Part shown: positions 6,196 to 7,479 of the stretch, one piece after another
How positions within the stretch are numbered: the first letter of the stretch is position 1
Layout: the number at the start of each line of letters is the position of its first letter
Origin: Nostoc sp. CHAB 5715
GTDB lineage: Bacteria; Cyanobacteriota; Cyanobacteriia; Cyanobacteriales; Nostocaceae
NCBI RefSeq assembly: GCF_020829685.1
Contig: NZ_JAIVFR010000300.1
Span: 1-7,479, forward strand
Direction of reading: 5' to 3'
Length of the DNA stretch: 7,479 nucleotides
Notes under the pieces: model-generated
What the model saw: the letters and a program-made list of their open reading frames with translations, nothing else
What the model was told of the DNA's origin: nothing
The model's database searches: none
Position numbers and translations under genes: made by a program

Positions 6196-6306
6196 AGGTT
6201 TTGTCTCGCTAATTTAATATTGAATGTAATTGGATCTTCAGAAAAGCCTTCTCCAGTCTCTTGACTTTTGACTTCCGCCTTGCGGTACTAGTTGGCATTT
6301 CAAAAT

Positions 6307-6347
6307 TAAACCTTGGATCGAAAATTCAACCCAAGGTTTATTTTTTG
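6307..6347 (+). terminator. orphan Rho-independent terminator
   Basis: A perfect 10 bp stem TAAACCTTGG/CCAAGGTTTA (6307-6316 with 6331-6340) has a 14 base loop and is followed by seven T's (TTTTTT after the closing TTTA). In the opposite direction the tail is only AATTTTG, so it works best on the plus strand. No plus-strand gene lies upstream within this spacer: the preceding gene is the SDR on the other strand, starting at 6195. It may end a small RNA starting at about 6200-6260, or block antisense readthrough. Confidence 0.7.
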
Positions 6348-6836
6348 CTTTGGCTCCCACTAGCCATTTGCAACTTTAGGCGTTTATACCCTTGATGCTT
6401 ACCAAACGTACTTATGACTGGCAATTGTACGCGGGTTACATTATTTCTCCTCACACCTGACCACGAAAAACAAGTATACAACTCTCATGCGATAAAGGAT
6501 TTATCCTTATCATCTGCTTTTAAATTAACTATTATGTTGCTGTACTTTATCACTCCATAGAGGTAAAACAAGCTGAAATTTGCTCAACCTTAAGACGTAA
6601 AATAAATTAGAATTACTGAATTAGTCTATAATCAATATCAATTTATTGTGCCTCAATAATTAAGCCATTTTCGCTAAATGAAAATCAAGATTTCTACTTT
6701 CTCACTTCGTGATTGCAAAAATACTTACTTCAATACCATCGATTTTTGTTAATGTTAATATTTATTTAGACTGATATCTGCATAGTTGCCTTCGTGCAGA
6801 CTAAATTCCTTGCACAAGTATCTGACGACTAGTTTG

Positions 6837-6842
6837 TATAAT
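6837..6842 (+). promoter_or_regulatory. candidate -10 box upstream of the ATP-grasp-type gene
   Basis: A perfect TATAAT lies 53 bases before the ATG and would start transcription near 6849. No good -35 is found at 16-18 bases: TTGCAC (6810-6815) is 21 bases away. A bulged stem, CTTcGTGCA with TGCACAAG (6790-6818), sits where an activator or repressor could bind. An activator-dependent promoter is possible, but no known operator such as an NtcA site (GTA-N8-TAC) is present. Confidence 0.4.
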
Positions 6843-6895
6843 AGCCCAAAAGCCTGCGTGGTGCGCTACATTGAGATTATTAGAGGGCAGGGGTT

Positions 6896-7479
6896 ATGGC
6901 AATACTAAATATTTCTGAGTTAGAGCAGGTTGAAAAGTTTCACCACTTACAATTAACCCTGAGCGATCGCTGGAAAACAAGCGAGTCATTTGACAATAAT
7001 GAAGCGGATATTTTAATTATTCCCTCCCTGAGTCTCGACCAGCGCGAACTCCAAAAGATCGAAGGCTGCGAACATTATGAAGAAAGATTACTATTTTCTT
7101 TAATTCGCTTGCAGAATCCCCGGACTCGGCTGGTTTATGTAACATCAGTACCGTTGCATCCTAGTATCATTGATTATTACTTGCAACTGTTGCCAGGAAT
7201 TCCCTTTTCTCATGCTCGCAACCGTTTGCTGCTACTTTCTACTTACGATTCCTCCCTTAAGCCTCTGAGTCAAAAGATTTTAGAACGCCCCCGCCTGCTA
7301 AAGCGGATTCATCAAGCTTTGAGGCTAGATAAATCATTTATGATTTGCTACAACTCTTCGCAATGGGAAGGCGAATTGTCTGTAAAATTGGGTGTACCTC
7401 TGTATGCTGCCGCACCAGATTTACAGATTTGGGGGACAAAAAGTGGCAGTCGGCAAATCTTCAAAGAAAGTGGAGTACC
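6896..7479 (+). CDS. PGM1-related ATP-grasp-type protein, N-terminal part (C-terminus beyond window)
   Basis: The frame is open from ATG 6896 to the window end: 194 full codons plus two bases. A strong purine-rich ribosome site, GAGGG (6883-6887) with AGGGG after it, fixes the start. The sequence resembles cyanobacterial proteins annotated as peptide ligase PGM1-related (carboxylate-amine ligase type): an N-terminal region with YEERLLFSLIRLQNPRTRLV (61-80), YVTSVPLHPSIIDYYLQLLP (81-100), then ILERPRLLKRI (128-138), and the run GTKSGSRQIFKESGVP, which in these proteins leads into the ATP-grasp fold. The visible part is therefore the pre-ATP-grasp region; nucleotide and metal-binding residues lie beyond the edge. 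Characterised PGM1 (pheganomycin biosynthesis) joins a carboxylate to an amine using ATP. Whether this protein makes a peptide is unknown, and no precursor-peptide gene is visible upstream. No signal peptide or membrane segment is seen. HIP1 at 6963. Confidence 0.8.
   Translation, partial: MAILNISELEQVEKFHHLQLTLSDRWKTSESFDNNEADILIIPSLSLDQRELQKIEGCEHYEERLLFSLIRLQNPRTRLVYVTSVPLHPSIIDYYLQLLPGIPFSHARNRLLLLSTYDSSLKPLSQKILERPRLLKRIHQALRLDKSFMICYNSSQWEGELSVKLGVPLYAAAPDLQIWGTKSGSRQIFKESGV

Larger units (their letters stand above)
6196..6895. other. 700 bp divergent spacer without a protein gene
   Basis: This lies between the SDR gene (minus) and the ATP-grasp-type gene (plus). It holds two heptamers TTGACTT (6261-6274) followed by a small CCGC/GCGG hairpin (6275-6285), an intrinsic terminator pointing right (6307-6347), an AT-rich hairpin GATAAAGGA/TCCTTATC with one bulge (6491-6511), a bulged stem (6790-6818) and a TATAAT box (6837-6842). 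Open frames are short (a 24-codon one begins at 6678) and lack ribosome sites. The stretch from about 6520 to 6780 is AT-rich with nothing recognisable. Confidence 0.7.

Noticed and set aside
6436..6452. Minus-strand start-stop element: GAGGAG followed by ATG-TAA
   Set aside because: It could be a minimal open frame used for ribosome capture, but nothing downstream on that strand depends on it, and it is short enough to arise by chance.
6447..6456. CTCCTCACAC, resembling the conserved core of the cyanobacterial small RNA Yfr1
   Set aside because: Yfr1 places this core between two hairpins and ends in a GC-rich terminator with a U-run. Neither hairpin nor terminator flanks it here.
6678..6755. 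Small plus-strand frame of 24 codons (MKIKISTFSLRDC...)
   Set aside because: No ribosome site, AT-rich context, and a length expected by chance.

Overview
The window looks like chromosomal DNA of a filamentous, heterocyst-forming cyanobacterium (Nostoc/Anabaena type). Four observations support this: five perfect copies of the cyanobacterial octamer GCGATCGC (HIP1), all inside genes; heptanucleotide tandem arrays of the STRR kind (GTCATTG, TCATTTG, CAAAGGA) around gene ends; Nostoc-style interspersed motifs in the spacers; and protein sequences of cyanobacterial type. There are no RNA genes, no CRISPR array and no complete insertion sequence.

Layout. (1) 1-2037, minus: the N-terminal 679 residues of a large modular protein, PA14 - Calx-beta - Calx-beta - glucose/sorbosone dehydrogenase beta-propeller; its C-terminus lies beyond the left edge. 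(2) 2038-3245: a 1.2 kb AT-rich spacer with a cluster of small hairpins arranged as two inverted ~52 bp arms, fragments of interspersed repeats, and the leader of the next gene. (3) 3246-4646, plus: a full-length MgtE magnesium transporter/channel with a TTG start, whose ribosome binding site lies inside a perfect 9 bp stem. (4) 4647-5331: the space between the convergent mgtE and SDR genes. Both gene ends carry the same heptad-repeat layout in mirror image, and between them sits one small minus-strand gene for an 85-residue protein of unknown function. (5) 5332-6195, minus: a complete short-chain dehydrogenase/reductase of the YghA/GSP39 stress type with a disordered N-terminal tail. (6) 6196-6895: a 700 bp divergent spacer with an orphan intrinsic terminator and a candidate promoter. 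(7) 6896-7479, plus: the first 194 residues of a protein resembling cyanobacterial 'peptide ligase PGM1-related' ATP-grasp proteins; it runs off the right edge.

The genes do not form an operon. Strands alternate (- + - - +) and the spacers are long, so each is probably transcribed on its own. No shared pathway is evident. The least explained features are the possible structured leader of mgtE, the mirrored repeat arrays around the 85-residue gene, the inverted hairpin pair at 2294-2410, and the orphan terminator at 6307-6347.
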